Shown here: positions 22,788 through 32,323 of the stretch, in pieces
How the letters are laid out: each line of letters starts with the position of its first letter
Numbering within the stretch: the first letter of the stretch is position 1
Assembly: GCA_013268835.1 (NCBI GenBank)
Contig: JABFSX010000017.1
Location: 1-58,449 of the forward strand
Source: Candidatus Altimarinota bacterium
GTDB lineage: Bacteria; Patescibacteriota; Gracilibacteria; BD1-5; UBA2023
DNA length: 58,449 bases
Direction of reading: 5' to 3'
Made by a program: the position numbers and the translations under genes
The notes under the pieces: generated by a model
The model's database searches: none
Seen by the model: the letters and a program-made list of their open reading frames with translations, nothing else
What the model was told of the DNA's origin: nothing

Positions 22788-24684
22788 TTGTCACTTCCTG
22801 TTGCGCCTCTGTCATGAGCTTCAACAACCCTTGGCATGTCTCAGTCCCGCTGACATCAATGCCACAGATTGGCGATGTCTTTGTAAATTCGTATCGATTT
22901 TCAAAGATATGCTCTGTCGCACATGCTTGACAGAGTGCATGTGCCTTGCCAACGGTATTGGCCACGACCCATTCCGCAAAGCCACCCAAATATCGTTTCG
23001 ATTGAATGACAAAACCAGGTTCCTGGAGTTGTGGAAAACCCGTCCGTTTCAATTCATCTGTCAAACTCTCACCATCCAATTCCGTCTTCTGAATGGCTCG
23101 AATCATCTCCACAGAATCAGCGCTCGATCCCAAGACTTCATACAATTGCCCATACGCTGCCGTCGTATTCTCTGTAATCAATAAATATAATTGCTGTAAC
23201 ATTGGCGGTAAGTCGATTGCGACTGGCGCCACTGATTGTTGCTGTTGCTGTTTGGCTTGCATTGTGAGTGTCGCAGCCACTGGATCTGCTGGTGGCTGTG
23301 ACTGCGCTTGCGCCTTTTTCTGCATCGCCAGCCGTCGTTCTTCTGACGATGCACCTTCCACCGACCCGAACATTTCAATGCCAGCGTCCTCCCCGGTTCG
23401 GGGTTGGAAAGGACGCGTCTGGAAACCCGAGTATGGATCCATGTCTGGTGGTTCGTGGAAGGCATCTTGCACTCCCATCCGGTTTGGATCAGGGCCGACT
23501 GGTTGTCCATAGGCTGTTCGCGGTCGATTATCCATTGGCGTCGGTTGCGGGTTCTGCACCAATCGCGCAGCCTGTAACTGTTGCGCCAATGCCGCATTCT
23601 CCGTGATGGCTTTCATATCTGAGAATAACTTTGGCACGTGTGGCGCCAAGGCATCCACCAACTTCTCGAAAATGCCTGGTCGTTCTGGTGCTTGTCCATT
23701 CTGTGGCATGACGTCCACCAATGCCCCTGTCATGGCCTTCAGCTTGGCGATTTGTTCGATCGTATCCTCCTTATGAAGTGGATCGAAACCCAGCATCTTC
23801 ATTTCCATCAGCTGTTCACTGACAGTCTTTGGCGGTGGTTGTTGCCCAAAGCCAAAACTTTTCATCATGTTCATCATCGATGCCATCTGCTCTTCAAATG
23901 GCTTTGCCACTGCCGCATCTGCCGCTGGTCGGTTATTATTCTGCATCATGGCCGTCATGAGGCCAACCATACTCGTCATCATGGTCGTCATCATAGTCGT
24001 CATGGCTGTGGCATCTTGTCTGGCAGCTTCTCGTTTCTCATCTTTGCCTGCCGTATAGGCTTGCACGATGGATTGAAACTGTGTATTCGGATCCACTGCC
24101 TTTGGCATAATGTTCTGAACTGCTGCGAGCATATTGCCAAGCGCGTTCAGTTGCTCATTCGCAGCTTCCACGGGATCCACTTTTCCAGTATGCATATTGG
24201 CACTGGCATCGCCATCGTCACCTGCATCCACGACCACATCAATTGGAGGATACTTGTTTCGATCACGAATGCCTCCATTGCGCCAAACAATGACACGATA
24301 GAGCCCACTGCCCCATTTCTTGGCACCGACTTTTCTGGTCATTGCTTTGACACGTTCGGCAATTTCCAATTCCATATCGGTCCATGTTTCGTACTGATCG
24401 ATGCGCTCTTTCAGCTCGAATTTACCGGGCATAATTTCCCGGTACAACTTCAAATAATACCCTTGATTCTTTGGCAATGACGCGAGTAACTCATCAATCA
24501 CCAACTGATCTTTATCGGCCATCGTGCGTCTGAACGCCGTTGGACCATGATTGAACCCACTGCCAAGATCACGATCAGGATCAAAGACCGGATCACGCCC
24601 AAGTTCTTCCTGTTCTGCTTCCCTCGCTTCTTCGTCGATGATATCCTTTAACGGAATCTTTCGCTGCGGCTTTTTACTACTCAT
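22777..24684 (-). CDS. Large scaffold-like structural protein
   Basis: At 635 aa the longest product of the leftward half. A folded N-terminal part (about 60-155, with SLPKNQGYYLKLYRE and KWGSGLYRVIVWRNGG) is followed by a Met-rich low-complexity helix (about 230-285), a Pro/Gln-rich disordered section (about 375-500) and a C-terminal domain with four Cys (LCQACATEH, ICGIDVSGTETC) that may bind zinc. No ATPase, portal or protease motif is visible. Strong GAGGAGG upstream. Scaffold or internal virion protein is a guess from size and composition. Confidence 0.65.
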   Translation of the reverse strand: MSSKKPQRKIPLKDIIDEEAREAEQEELGRDPVFDPDRDLGSGFNHGPTAFRRTMADKDQLVIDELLASLPKNQGYYLKLYREIMPGKFELKERIDQYETWTDMELEIAERVKAMTRKVGAKKWGSGLYRVIVWRNGGIRDRNKYPPIDVVVDAGDDGDASANMHTGKVDPVEAANEQLNALGNMLAAVQNIMPKAVDPNTQFQSIVQAYTAGKDEKREAARQDATAMTTMMTTMMTSMVGLMTAMMQNNNRPAADAAVAKPFEEQMASMMNMMKSFGFGQQPPPKTVSEQLMEMKMLGFDPLHKEDTIEQIAKLKAMTGALVDVMPQNGQAPERPGIFEKLVDALAPHVPKLFSDMKAITENAALAQQLQAARLVQNPQPTPMDNRPRTAYGQPVGPDPNRMGVQDAFHEPPDMDPYSGFQTRPFQPRTGEDAGIEMFGSVEGASSEERRLAMQKKAQAQSQPPADPVAATLTMQAKQQQQQSVAPVAIDLPPMLQQLYLLITENTTAAYGQLYEVLGSSADSVEMIRAIQKTELDGESLTDELKRTGFPQLQEPGFVIQSKRYLGGFAEWVVANTVGKAHALCQACATEHIFENRYEFTKTSPICGIDVSGTETCQGLLKLMTEAQQEVTNAA

Positions 24685-24708
24685 ACATCCTCCTCTTAAG
24701 AACTTCCC

Positions 24709-24792
24709 TCATTGCATCCCACCAAATTCTGCACAGGTCAACACAATCACGATCACGATCAATAGCACCGTCACTGCCATTGCCATATCCAT
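24709..24792 (-). CDS. Tiny 27-aa membrane peptide
   Basis: ATG 24792 to a TGA at 24709; almost entirely one TM (AVTVLLIVIVIVLTC). It starts directly after the preceding stop and has only a weak ribosome site, so translation relies on coupling. Confidence 0.4.
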   Translation of the reverse strand: MDMAMAVTVLLIVIVIVLTCAEFGGMQ

Positions 24793-24793
24793 A

Positions 24794-25003
24794 CTAGTAC
24801 CCGCCAGCGTTTGCACTCTTCTTTTTCTTTGGCCCAGCCGCCACCCATGCTGCAAATGCGCCAACACCAACGATTGGATTCACGACAGCCGCAACGGCAA
24901 GACCAACGACGGCACTTGTGACCAGATCCGCTTCCATTGGATCTCCAGTCACTGGCTGTGGCCCAATCGGCGCGTTATACTGTATATTGCCAAGAAATGC
25001 CAT
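24794..25003 (-). CDS. Small membrane protein, MAFLGN start
   Basis: Sixty-nine residues: MAFLGN start shared with 18194-18388, hydrophobic span at about 27-55, then basic PKKKK and a Gly-Gly-Tyr end. AAGGAG upstream. Probable virion membrane protein. Confidence 0.6.
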   Translation of the reverse strand: MAFLGNIQYNAPIGPQPVTGDPMEADLVTSAVVGLAVAAVVNPIVGVGAFAAWVAAGPKKKKSANAGGY

Positions 25004-25014
25004 ACGTCTACTCC

Positions 25015-26115
25015 TTACTGAATGACCAAAAACGTCGGATTAACGCCGCCAGCATTAAAACTCATAAACAGCCGCGTTCCAAGTTTATACCCAGTTGAAA
25101 AACCAACCTGACGAGTTGTATTTGACAATGTTATAAATGATACAAAATTATCTGTCGTCACCCAAATACCAGAGCCAATCGTTGTTGCACCAAAACAGTA
25201 ATACATTGATCCATCCCAATAGAGACAGCGTAACCCTTGACTGAACCCTGGAAGTCCAAATGGCAATGTTCCAAGAACCTGAATCAGCGTCCCATTCCCA
25301 TCCGTCCGATGATATTCATTGACTGCGCCATTTTGAGAAATCATCTGCGGTGTCGCACCACCAAACAGTAACGGTGTCCCACGCAAAAGGCTTGATATGC
25401 CCCATGGCGATGAAACACCCCATACATTGCCAGCTGCAACGAGTGCTCTTGCACCAAATGCTGGATCGCCACCAATAATTCCGCTGTTCCCATCAAACGC
25501 AATACCACCAGAAGTTACTGATACTCCAGCACCCATAGCTGTTTCTGACCATGTCAGTCCATTATCAGTTGTCCGATATATGAATCCGTTACCGCCACTT
25601 ATTAATCCAAAATCACATTGCCCGGTTGTTGGTTGACAATATAATGATTGCGCCTTTGCAGCAATTGTACATGGCACTGTCCCATTAAAGACCGTTGTCC
25701 ATGACACTGCCGCATCTGTACTGAGACGAATTTGACAAACGCTGCTAACATCACCAACAGCAACAATATTGCCATTTGATGTTTCTGCAATATTTTGCGC
25801 TTGTTTGGCAACAAACGGTAATGTTGGGCATTGTTGCCATGTCAATCCAACATCAGATGATGTCACACACGCAAATGCGCCAACAGAGCCAGTCACACCC
25901 CAGAACCGATCACCATCCGTCCATGATGGGTGAAATGTCAATGGACATGTACTTTCATTGACACCAACAGTACAAAGTGTTGAGATTGCTAATGGAAAAT
26001 TTGATACAGGGCCATTCGCACTGGCACCAAGTATTGCATTAATCGGTACTGCCAATGCAACATGTGTCATCAATACGACACTTGCGACCACCACGTAAAG
26101 AAAATACCGTCGCAT
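25015..26115 (-). CDS. Secreted Asp-box-like propeller protein
   Basis: A 366-aa protein with a signal peptide (LYVVVASVVLMTHVALA) and Asp-box-like turns: SSDVGLTW, STDAAVSW, TTDNGLTW and TTDNFVSF. After the signal it has NAILGASANGPVS, matching NIVGMAGNGPVV in the 20410 protein; the two are paralogues. ATG 26115 is chosen because AAGGAG lies 6 nt before it; it overlaps the preceding stop. Likely surface or receptor-interaction protein. Confidence 0.7.
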   Translation of the reverse strand: MRRYFLYVVVASVVLMTHVALAVPINAILGASANGPVSNFPLAISTLCTVGVNESTCPLTFHPSWTDGDRFWGVTGSVGAFACVTSSDVGLTWQQCPTLPFVAKQAQNIAETSNGNIVAVGDVSSVCQIRLSTDAAVSWTTVFNGTVPCTIAAKAQSLYCQPTTGQCDFGLISGGNGFIYRTTDNGLTWSETAMGAGVSVTSGGIAFDGNSGIIGGDPAFGARALVAAGNVWGVSSPWGISSLLRGTPLLFGGATPQMISQNGAVNEYHRTDGNGTLIQVLGTLPFGLPGFSQGLRCLYWDGSMYYCFGATTIGSGIWVTTDNFVSFITLSNTTRQVGFSTGYKLGTRLFMSFNAGGVNPTFLVIQ

Positions 26116-27119
26116 CACCATCTCCTTCTCGGTACGGCCGCATAGCGAACGCGCCGTGGTTCTTTATCAATGTCCATCAACATTTTCAAGAACAACCACA
26201 TGCCACCAAGTGCCATTGTCACTGGAATGAGTGGCATGATCTTGTCACTCAATGGCAAATCAGCCAAGCCGCCATACACCAACTTCCTCCCAGTCACGAT
26301 TTCCGGTGCCGCTTTCGGTGCATCACTCTGTGCAACAATGGCCTTATCTTTCAAGACCGGCGAATAGATCATTTGAAAGCCTTCTGGCAAGCGTGCACCA
26401 GTTGGCGTAATATTCGTCCGTTTGGCGAGCTCATCACTGGTTGCAAGATACGGATCTTTCTTATCTGTCACGGTGCGCTTCAAATAATACGTTGCCGCTT
26501 TGCCATCACTGGCCGCTGTCACTTGCTCCAATGTTTTCTTGGTCTGCTTCTCATGATGGACAAACGCCACACTCACGGCACTTTCACCTTGCTCCGCAGC
26601 GGCCGTTAATCGTCGACCTTCCTCATTATGCGCGTGTAATCGGCCAGTGACAAATTCGGCTTCCTTTGCCAATGCCTCAAGGTGCCGCATGATCTCTTCC
26701 GACTTTTTCTTTTTCTTCCGCTTTTCACCAAAAACGTCAACACCAATCAATTCCAAGCCAGTCACGAGCCAACCGATACCTGGAATCATTTTGTACACGC
26801 CCATTTTCACGAGCTTGACAGCAATGTCCGCTGGCTTCATGACACCAAGTCGCAGCACCTCTTGCACTCGATCTTCAATCGTTTTCTTGATTCCTGCCAA
26901 TTGCACTTCCAATCGTGACACTTCCGCTTGCAAATCCACCAATCGTCCACGACTAACGGCGTAGGACATGACACTTTGTTTTGCCAATAAGCCAGCATTC
27001 TTTGGCATGTCAATCTCAGCACCATATTTCGTCAAATCAGCCGCGGCTTGTTCCGCCGTTCGATAGACAACCGCTGAGCCAAGACCGACGTAGCCAAGGT
27101 GCGTCTCATAAAAAGCCAT
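26115..27119 (-). CDS. Large membrane-associated structural protein
   Basis: A 334-aa protein with coiled coil at about 55-90, a hydrophobic region IPGIGWLVTGLELIGVDVFG followed by a KRKKKKK cluster, a helical middle, and a C-terminal TM (about 296-316) ending in basic residues and RRRW. GAGG upstream. Membrane-embedded virion or penetration protein is plausible. No family recognised. Confidence 0.6.
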   Translation of the reverse strand: MAFYETHLGYVGLGSAVVYRTAEQAAADLTKYGAEIDMPKNAGLLAKQSVMSYAVSRGRLVDLQAEVSRLEVQLAGIKKTIEDRVQEVLRLGVMKPADIAVKLVKMGVYKMIPGIGWLVTGLELIGVDVFGEKRKKKKKSEEIMRHLEALAKEAEFVTGRLHAHNEEGRRLTAAAEQGESAVSVAFVHHEKQTKKTLEQVTAASDGKAATYYLKRTVTDKKDPYLATSDELAKRTNITPTGARLPEGFQMIYSPVLKDKAIVAQSDAPKAAPEIVTGRKLVYGGLADLPLSDKIMPLIPVTMALGGMWLFLKMLMDIDKEPRRVRYAAVPRRRW

Positions 27120-27121
27120 GA

Positions 27122-27829
27122 TTATGCCTCGTAGTCTTCAATCACATTCATATACCCATGTAACACATTGTAGCGCACGTCTGACCATTTGCCGCCTCTT
27201 GCAAGCATCTCCTCAACGGTCTCAGCGCCATAATATGCCTTCCACCGTTCACCGGCTTTCCCACGTTTTGGCACACGGTCTTTCAGCGTCCACAGCCACA
27301 CGATCCGTGCGACACGACTTGGCCGCACATACCTCCTCTTTGTTTCTGCTTGCTGTGCTTTCTTCTGTGCGCGAACAGCATCTCGCCGAGCTTTCTTTCT
27401 CGCGGCGCGTTCTCGTCGATAGTGATCTTCCGCGGCCTCTTGTCGTCGGCGTCGTTCTTGTCTCGCCTGTCTCGCAGCGCGTGCTGTTTGTTCGCGCTCT
27501 TCTTGTGTATAACCTCGTCGTGTATGGTCTTGCCAAGTACCACCAGTTTCTCGATGATACGATTGATGGCTAGATTGTCGACGTTGTTGCTGCGAACCAG
27601 TATCATCACGTTCGACCTTCTCACCACGGAGATGCGCAGCCATCTTCTCGACCAATTGCTGATAGCGTCCGTCAAACTGGATGAGTCCGTACTTATCAAT
27701 CAACAACTTCGCTTTTCCAAGCGCCGTCTGGACTTCACCAATTTGACTATTCCGCGCAACATCACCAAGTCGCAGCAATGCCTCAACGACATCAGCTTTG
27801 GATGATGGTGGATTTCGTCGACGTCGCAT
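27122..27829 (-). CDS. Arg-rich coiled-coil protein with RRRRNPP start
   Basis: A 235-aa protein: MRRRRNPP start, helical N-terminal domain (about 10-70), a very Arg/Gln/Ala-rich coiled coil (about 75-165), and a basic C-terminal domain with Trp. GGAGATAAGGA upstream. Probably DNA- or RNA-binding, or a scaffold. Confidence 0.6.
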   Translation of the reverse strand: MRRRRNPPSSKADVVEALLRLGDVARNSQIGEVQTALGKAKLLIDKYGLIQFDGRYQQLVEKMAAHLRGEKVERDDTGSQQQRRQSSHQSYHRETGGTWQDHTRRGYTQEEREQTARAARQARQERRRRQEAAEDHYRRERAARKKARRDAVRAQKKAQQAETKRRYVRPSRVARIVWLWTLKDRVPKRGKAGERWKAYYGAETVEEMLARGGKWSDVRYNVLHGYMNVIEDYEA

Positions 27830-27883
27830 GATTCGTCCTTATCTCCTCGGTTTTAAAATCATGAATTCATGGCCTTGCCATGA

Positions 27884-28183
27884 TTACTCCTCATCCCGAA
27901 AATTCTTTTGTAAAAAGCGTTTGAGCTTTCGTAATGCTTTTGACTGCAACCCATGCGAAATTAATGTCTTCGGCGCATAGCCAGTTCCAAAGATCATGAT
28001 CACTGACACACGGCGATCTGGAAATATTCGCAGCTGCACTTCTAATTGCGCTTGCTTGTGCAGATAATAAATAATCGTTGCGCCACCTTCTGCGTTCGCA
28101 TACTTCCGTTTATATGCAAACCCGTACGTCTTCAATGCCCGATGCAATGTCTGCCCAATGAGCGCAACTGGTGCTTTTGCCAT
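27884..28183 (-). CDS. Small basic protein
   Basis: A 99-aa alpha/beta protein (LEVQLRIFPDRRVSVIMIFG) with a Lys-rich helical end. Compact architecture resembles small phage nucleic-acid-binding proteins, but no family is recognised. AGAGGCG upstream. Confidence 0.55.
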   Translation of the reverse strand: MAKAPVALIGQTLHRALKTYGFAYKRKYANAEGGATIIYYLHKQAQLEVQLRIFPDRRVSVIMIFGTGYAPKTLISHGLQSKALRKLKRFLQKNFRDEE

Positions 28184-28185
28184 GA

Positions 28186-28728
28186 CTACGCCTCTTCCAT
28201 TCGGCCTTTGTACCGACGTGTTTGTGTAAAATCAGTGGTCTTCCGACGGTCATCAAGTCGCGCCACGATTGTATCACGAAACGCAGCCGCTGCCATTTCA
28301 TCTTCAAACGGCCCAAATAACCGTTTCCTCTTTTTCTTTAATAATGTCTGCCGTGCCGGCGTATAGGCGAGTTTTGTCAAGTCAATCTGCCCACGTTTCC
28401 CAATCGCCACGAACCAATGCATGGGGGTTGGGTCAAAGGTGCGCGAGTACTTCGCCTTCCTTGACAACTGCTGCCGCCATTTTGCCGGCTTTCGTAGCCC
28501 ACGAAAATCAGCTTTGGTATCGTACTGTTTCGAAAAATGCTCCGTTTCATCCTCAGCATTCCAGACCTTCACAAACAACGGAATGTGTTGCTTGGTGACA
28601 AGCTTCTTGATTTTCCGTTGAATGGCCTTGATGGCCTGGACCATTTTCTTCTTACGAATCTCACCGCGTTTCAACGCCTTCTTCACACCAACGCGATGAA
28701 TGGTATACCGAAACTTCTCCATGGCCAT
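28186..28728 (-). CDS. Basic hypothetical protein
   Basis: A 180-aa Lys/Arg-rich protein with a folded middle (HIPLFVKVWNAEDETEHF) and a GPFEDEMAAAAFRDTIV segment reminiscent of AP2-type DNA-binding modules in phage proteins. That resemblance is weak. GAGGTAAT upstream. Confidence 0.55.
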   Translation of the reverse strand: MAMEKFRYTIHRVGVKKALKRGEIRKKKMVQAIKAIQRKIKKLVTKQHIPLFVKVWNAEDETEHFSKQYDTKADFRGLRKPAKWRQQLSRKAKYSRTFDPTPMHWFVAIGKRGQIDLTKLAYTPARQTLLKKKRKRLFGPFEDEMAAAAFRDTIVARLDDRRKTTDFTQTRRYKGRMEEA

Positions 28729-28730
28729 AA

Positions 28731-29630
28731 TTACCTCGAGACGTCTGAGATCATTTCAAAATAGTCAACCGTAACTGTCTTGTTCGCTGCGGCACTATTA
28801 ATAATAAACACGTATGGACTGATTAACGATGACGATGCCGCTGTGATTGTCGCAACAAGTTCTCCATTAATATAAAAAAGCACGTCTGTTGCATTACGGA
28901 CGTATTTAAATGTATTGAATAATTGATTCACAGGTACCGTACTGAGAACACGTGTTTGCACACCGCCAGCCCGCATGACGCATGCCCAATTCACATCGGC
29001 ATCAAGTTTCTCAAAATAGATCCCAGCTAATGGTGGATCGGCTGATACGCCGTTTCCAGCACCAATGCGAATCGTTGTATTCGCATCATTGGTATTGAGG
29101 CGTGCAATCCATGTGATTTCATGTGGAAGATTCGAGTTAAATAACGCTGACACCGGTCCATTGATACGAGCTTGTGTACCAGAAACTGCGCCCGTCTCAA
29201 GACGAACGGCACCAGGTCGATTCACATCGTTCACTGACGCTGCTAAGATAGTCCCAGATGACGACCAGCCAAACACTCCAATATTCCCAGATGATTGTCC
29301 ACCAGTCGCAAAATCATCCTGGACAGCAAATCGGATTCGTGGATTATACAGGTTTAACCCAACACCAAATGCCAATAACACGATGGCACTGCCATTCCAT
29401 CCGTAATATGTGCCTTCTGGAATATAGAACCACGATGCACCAGCTTGATTCACGCCCCAGAGTGACGTATCTGGTTGCGTATTCATCCGCCCAGACAGTA
29501 GCACCCAACTACTCACATTCGTCGGAGGACCACCAATGTATTTCCACAATGTCAGATCGTCAATATCACAGAATGTATGCCCGATCTGAATATTTGCCGA
29601 TGGAAACCCTTTGCCAATTGAGTTAACCAT
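28731..29630 (-). CDS. Surface/receptor-binding candidate, paralogue 1 of 3
   Basis: A 299-aa beta-rich protein, one of three adjacent homologues. Shared signatures: NSIGKGFPSANIQIGH at the start, FCDIDDLTLWKY, TQPDTSLWG, YYGWNGS, and a C-terminal VDYF element. The centre and end resemble a lectin/LamG-like jelly roll. GAGG upstream. Tandem triplication of a surface protein suggests host-range or decoration diversity. Confidence 0.65.
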   Translation of the reverse strand: MVNSIGKGFPSANIQIGHTFCDIDDLTLWKYIGGPPTNVSSWVLLSGRMNTQPDTSLWGVNQAGASWFYIPEGTYYGWNGSAIVLLAFGVGLNLYNPRIRFAVQDDFATGGQSSGNIGVFGWSSSGTILAASVNDVNRPGAVRLETGAVSGTQARINGPVSALFNSNLPHEITWIARLNTNDANTTIRIGAGNGVSADPPLAGIYFEKLDADVNWACVMRAGGVQTRVLSTVPVNQLFNTFKYVRNATDVLFYINGELVATITAASSSLISPYVFIINSAAANKTVTVDYFEMISDVSR

Positions 29631-30539
29631 TCACGACCTCTCAAGGTTTTCCATGATGAGTTGAAAATAATCAACATCAATCGTTTTTGCCACAGCCACA
29701 GCATTCACAATTTGCATAAATGGTCCAGCAATAGGGATTGATGAAACTATCGCGGTTCTAACAAGCGTGTTGTTAAGGTAAAACTCAATACGTGTGCCAT
29801 TCACATGCTTTATTCGGCAGGTTATAAATTCCGCTGTAATTTGTACGCCAGAATCTGTTCGAGTCGCAACACCGCTCTCAAATGAAACACAGAACCAATT
29901 CGTATCACCTGTGAGCTTTTCAAAATATTGTCCATCTGTCGGTGGATTAGTCGCCGGCGAACCTGAAAGACCTACACGTGTTGTCGTATCAGTATCAATA
30001 TCGTTTAATCGCACGATCCAGATCAGCTCAAAATTACTCGGAAATATGATAATTGCTGCGAGATTAAATGTTAATCGTCCGATTGTCCCAGCAGCCGCTG
30101 TCGAACCGAGTCGAAATATTCCTGGTCGATTGGTTTCAGAAGATTGTCCAACAATGGTTCCCGCGCCTGAAGAAAATCCTAACCATCCAACAACATTACT
30201 TGAATTTCCACCAGTCAAAAAATCTTCTTGCCACATAGCCATATATCTATAATCGTACAGACTTTCACTACCAACAAACGCAATCCGCACAAGTTGTCGA
30301 CCATCCCAGCCATAATACGTTTGTTCAGGTGCGTAAAACCAAAATGCTCCACCTTGTGGTAATCCCCAGAGTGATGTATCCGGTTGCGTTTGGACAACAC
30401 CGTGCACCAACACCCAACTTGTAACTAATCGTGGGTCACCACCAAGAAACTTCCAGTATGTCAAGTCGTCGCTATCACAAAAGACATGTCCGATTTGAAT
30501 GTTCGATGTTGGAAATCCTTTGCCAATCGACCCAGCCAT
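29631..30539 (-). CDS. Surface/receptor-binding candidate, paralogue 2 of 3
   Basis: A 302-aa homologue of its two neighbours (GSIGKGFPTSNIQIGH, FCDSDDLTYWKF, QPDTSLWGLP, YYGWDG, IDVDYF). It directly abuts paralogue 1. The middle is the most diverged part, as expected for a ligand-binding face. Confidence 0.65.
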   Translation of the reverse strand: MAGSIGKGFPTSNIQIGHVFCDSDDLTYWKFLGGDPRLVTSWVLVHGVVQTQPDTSLWGLPQGGAFWFYAPEQTYYGWDGRQLVRIAFVGSESLYDYRYMAMWQEDFLTGGNSSNVVGWLGFSSGAGTIVGQSSETNRPGIFRLGSTAAAGTIGRLTFNLAAIIIFPSNFELIWIVRLNDIDTDTTTRVGLSGSPATNPPTDGQYFEKLTGDTNWFCVSFESGVATRTDSGVQITAEFITCRIKHVNGTRIEFYLNNTLVRTAIVSSIPIAGPFMQIVNAVAVAKTIDVDYFQLIMENLERS

Positions 30540-30542
30540 ACA

Positions 30543-31460
30543 TTACCTCACGATTCCTTGCCCAACCATATGAAAATAATCAATATCCATACTCTTATCT
30601 GCTGCGGCCAGATTAATGAGAAATCCATACGGCGCAATGCCTGGTACGTTAAACACAGGTGTCACTGTCTGTTGCACAACGACTTGATCATTAATATAAA
30701 ATGTGATCCGTGTCAGTGCCGGTTCATAGACATAGTGAAAGATCGTAAAATTCGTACTGACGTTCACACCACTATCAATACGTATAACTGTCGCTGCCGA
30801 CGCTCGTATGACACAGAACCAGGTGACATCAGCACCAAGTTTTTCAAAATAGATCCCGTTAGTTGGTGGATTGCCTGCGACAGAACTTCCAGCACCGAAT
30901 CGCACTTGTGTATCTGTATCAACTTGATTGACACGTGCAATCCATGTAATACGGTGCGGTAATGATGAATCAAACGATGTTGAACTATGCGGACTGAGTC
31001 GTGTGATCGTATTGATGACCGCACCAGTACTGAACCGATAAATCCCAGGTCGTTGGGCTTCTGATGATTGCACTGCTAGTGTGCCAGCTGTTGTCCATCC
31101 AAGTATGCCAGCATTCGATGACGATGCAATACCACCAATAAACTCTTCCTGCAGCGTAAACATTTGCCGATAATCGTACAAACCCGGTGAGCCAGCAAAT
31201 GCAATGAGCACACGCTCACTGCCATTCCACCCGTAATACATACCTTCTGGCTCGTAAAACCACACGGCTCCTGCTTGTGCGACACCCCATAATGTCGTAT
31301 CCGGTTGAGTGCCAACGCGACCTTGAATCAACAACCAACTGGTCACGATCTTTGGATCACCACCAAGATATTTCCAGAGGGTGAGATCATCGATGTCACA
31401 AAAGACGTGACCAATCTGGATGTTCGCACTCGGAAAGCCTTTACCCACTGAATTGGCCAT
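30543..31460 (-). CDS. Surface/receptor-binding candidate, paralogue 3 of 3
   Basis: A 305-aa homologue starting MANSVGKGFPSANIQIGH at ATG 31460, where GGAG is well placed. FCDIDDLTLWKY, QPDTTLWG, YYGWNGS and MDIDYFHM line up with the other two. First of the three in transcription order. Confidence 0.65.
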   Translation of the reverse strand: MANSVGKGFPSANIQIGHVFCDIDDLTLWKYLGGDPKIVTSWLLIQGRVGTQPDTTLWGVAQAGAVWFYEPEGMYYGWNGSERVLIAFAGSPGLYDYRQMFTLQEEFIGGIASSSNAGILGWTTAGTLAVQSSEAQRPGIYRFSTGAVINTITRLSPHSSTSFDSSLPHRITWIARVNQVDTDTQVRFGAGSSVAGNPPTNGIYFEKLGADVTWFCVIRASAATVIRIDSGVNVSTNFTIFHYVYEPALTRITFYINDQVVVQQTVTPVFNVPGIAPYGFLINLAAADKSMDIDYFHMVGQGIVR

Positions 31461-31485
31461 ACCATGCTCCAATTTGACTCAGCGA

Positions 31486-31626
31486 TTAATCGTTATCTCC
31501 ATGCCCATGACGTGATCGATAAAATGACCGATCCATGAGCCATTCAGCACGTTGCTTTTTACCTGCTTGTACCAATAACCGCTGCTCATGCACACGACCA
31601 ATGAACTGCCAACCACGCTGTGGCAT
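31486..31626 (-). CDS. 46-aa basic protein
   Basis: A short frame from ATG 31626 with AGGAG upstream: PQRGWQFIGRVHEQRLLVQ and a His/Arg-rich end. Fills the gap before the triplicated genes. Unrecognised. Confidence 0.5.
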   Translation of the reverse strand: MPQRGWQFIGRVHEQRLLVQAGKKQRAEWLMDRSFYRSRHGHGDND

Positions 31627-31636
31627 CTCTCAGCTC

Positions 31637-31882
31637 CTATTTGTCTCGTTGCTTTGCCGCTGCCTTCATGGCGCGCTTATCAAGTCGCACGAACCGCTTA
31701 TGCATTTTCTTATAACGTTTGGTCGCCGTCCGAATTTTCTTTTTCAATGACCGCTGTGTGCGCTTATCATCTGTCTTCTTCAATTTCGTTTTCAGCTTCG
31801 CAATCGCGTCATCTGCCTTATCGCATTTCCGTTCCATTTTCTTTGCTTGACGAATGGCTTTTCCCAATAACCGTGCTGACAT
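31637..31882 (-). CDS. Small Lys-rich coiled-coil protein
   Basis: Eighty-one residues, nearly all charged helix. ATG 31882 has AAGGAG about 8 nt upstream. Probably binds nucleic acid or packages DNA; unrecognised. Confidence 0.5.
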   Translation of the reverse strand: MSARLLGKAIRQAKKMERKCDKADDAIAKLKTKLKKTDDKRTQRSLKKKIRTATKRYKKMHKRFVRLDKRAMKAAAKQRDK

Positions 31883-31963
31883 GATCATTTCTCCTTCATT
31901 TCATCTATTAATGATCGCGCGTATCCTATGCGTCCCGGCCAGCCATGTGTGCCGTGTTGGGTA

Positions 31964-32323
31964 TCAAAAATCAATATCGACAGTTGTTCGTTGTCGACCA
32001 ATGATAAGCACTGGTAGTTTCTTTTTCCCAAGCAACTTCCATGCTAACACCCGATGATTACCATCCGTCACTTGATATTTTGTGCGTCCTTTTCTTGCGA
32101 CTTTCACAACCTCGATGACTGGAAACGCACGGCCATCTGCCATTTTCTTTTCAAACCGTCGGGCTGCACGATTGTCATCGTCATCATCATGTCCATAATT
32201 ACGACCACCAAACGATGTAACTAACATTCGCACTGCCACGTTCTTTTTAATTCTCGTCGCGTATTCTTTATACCATGATGGCTGATACCACCAATGTCGA
32301 TCAATGATAATTTTCTTGGCCAT
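31964..32323 (-). CDS. ParB/Srx-fold protein
   Basis: A 119-aa protein whose C-terminal half has VTDGNHRVLAWKLLGKKKLP, the ParB/sulfiredoxin nucleotide-binding signature (GxHR). FPVIEVVKV before it fits the fold. An acidic DDDDDN stretch precedes. Phage members may be CTP-binding regulators or nucleases; no HTH partner domain is present. Confidence 0.7.
   Translation of the reverse strand: MAKKIIIDRHWWYQPSWYKEYATRIKKNVAVRMLVTSFGGRNYGHDDDDDNRAARRFEKKMADGRAFPVIEVVKVARKGRTKYQVTDGNHRVLAWKLLGKKKLPVLIIGRQRTTVDIDF

Noticed and set aside
23638-24480. 280-aa plus-strand ORF
   Set aside because: Antisense to the 635-aa gene; Cys/His/Trp-rich translation typical of a shadow frame and no neighbours on that strand.
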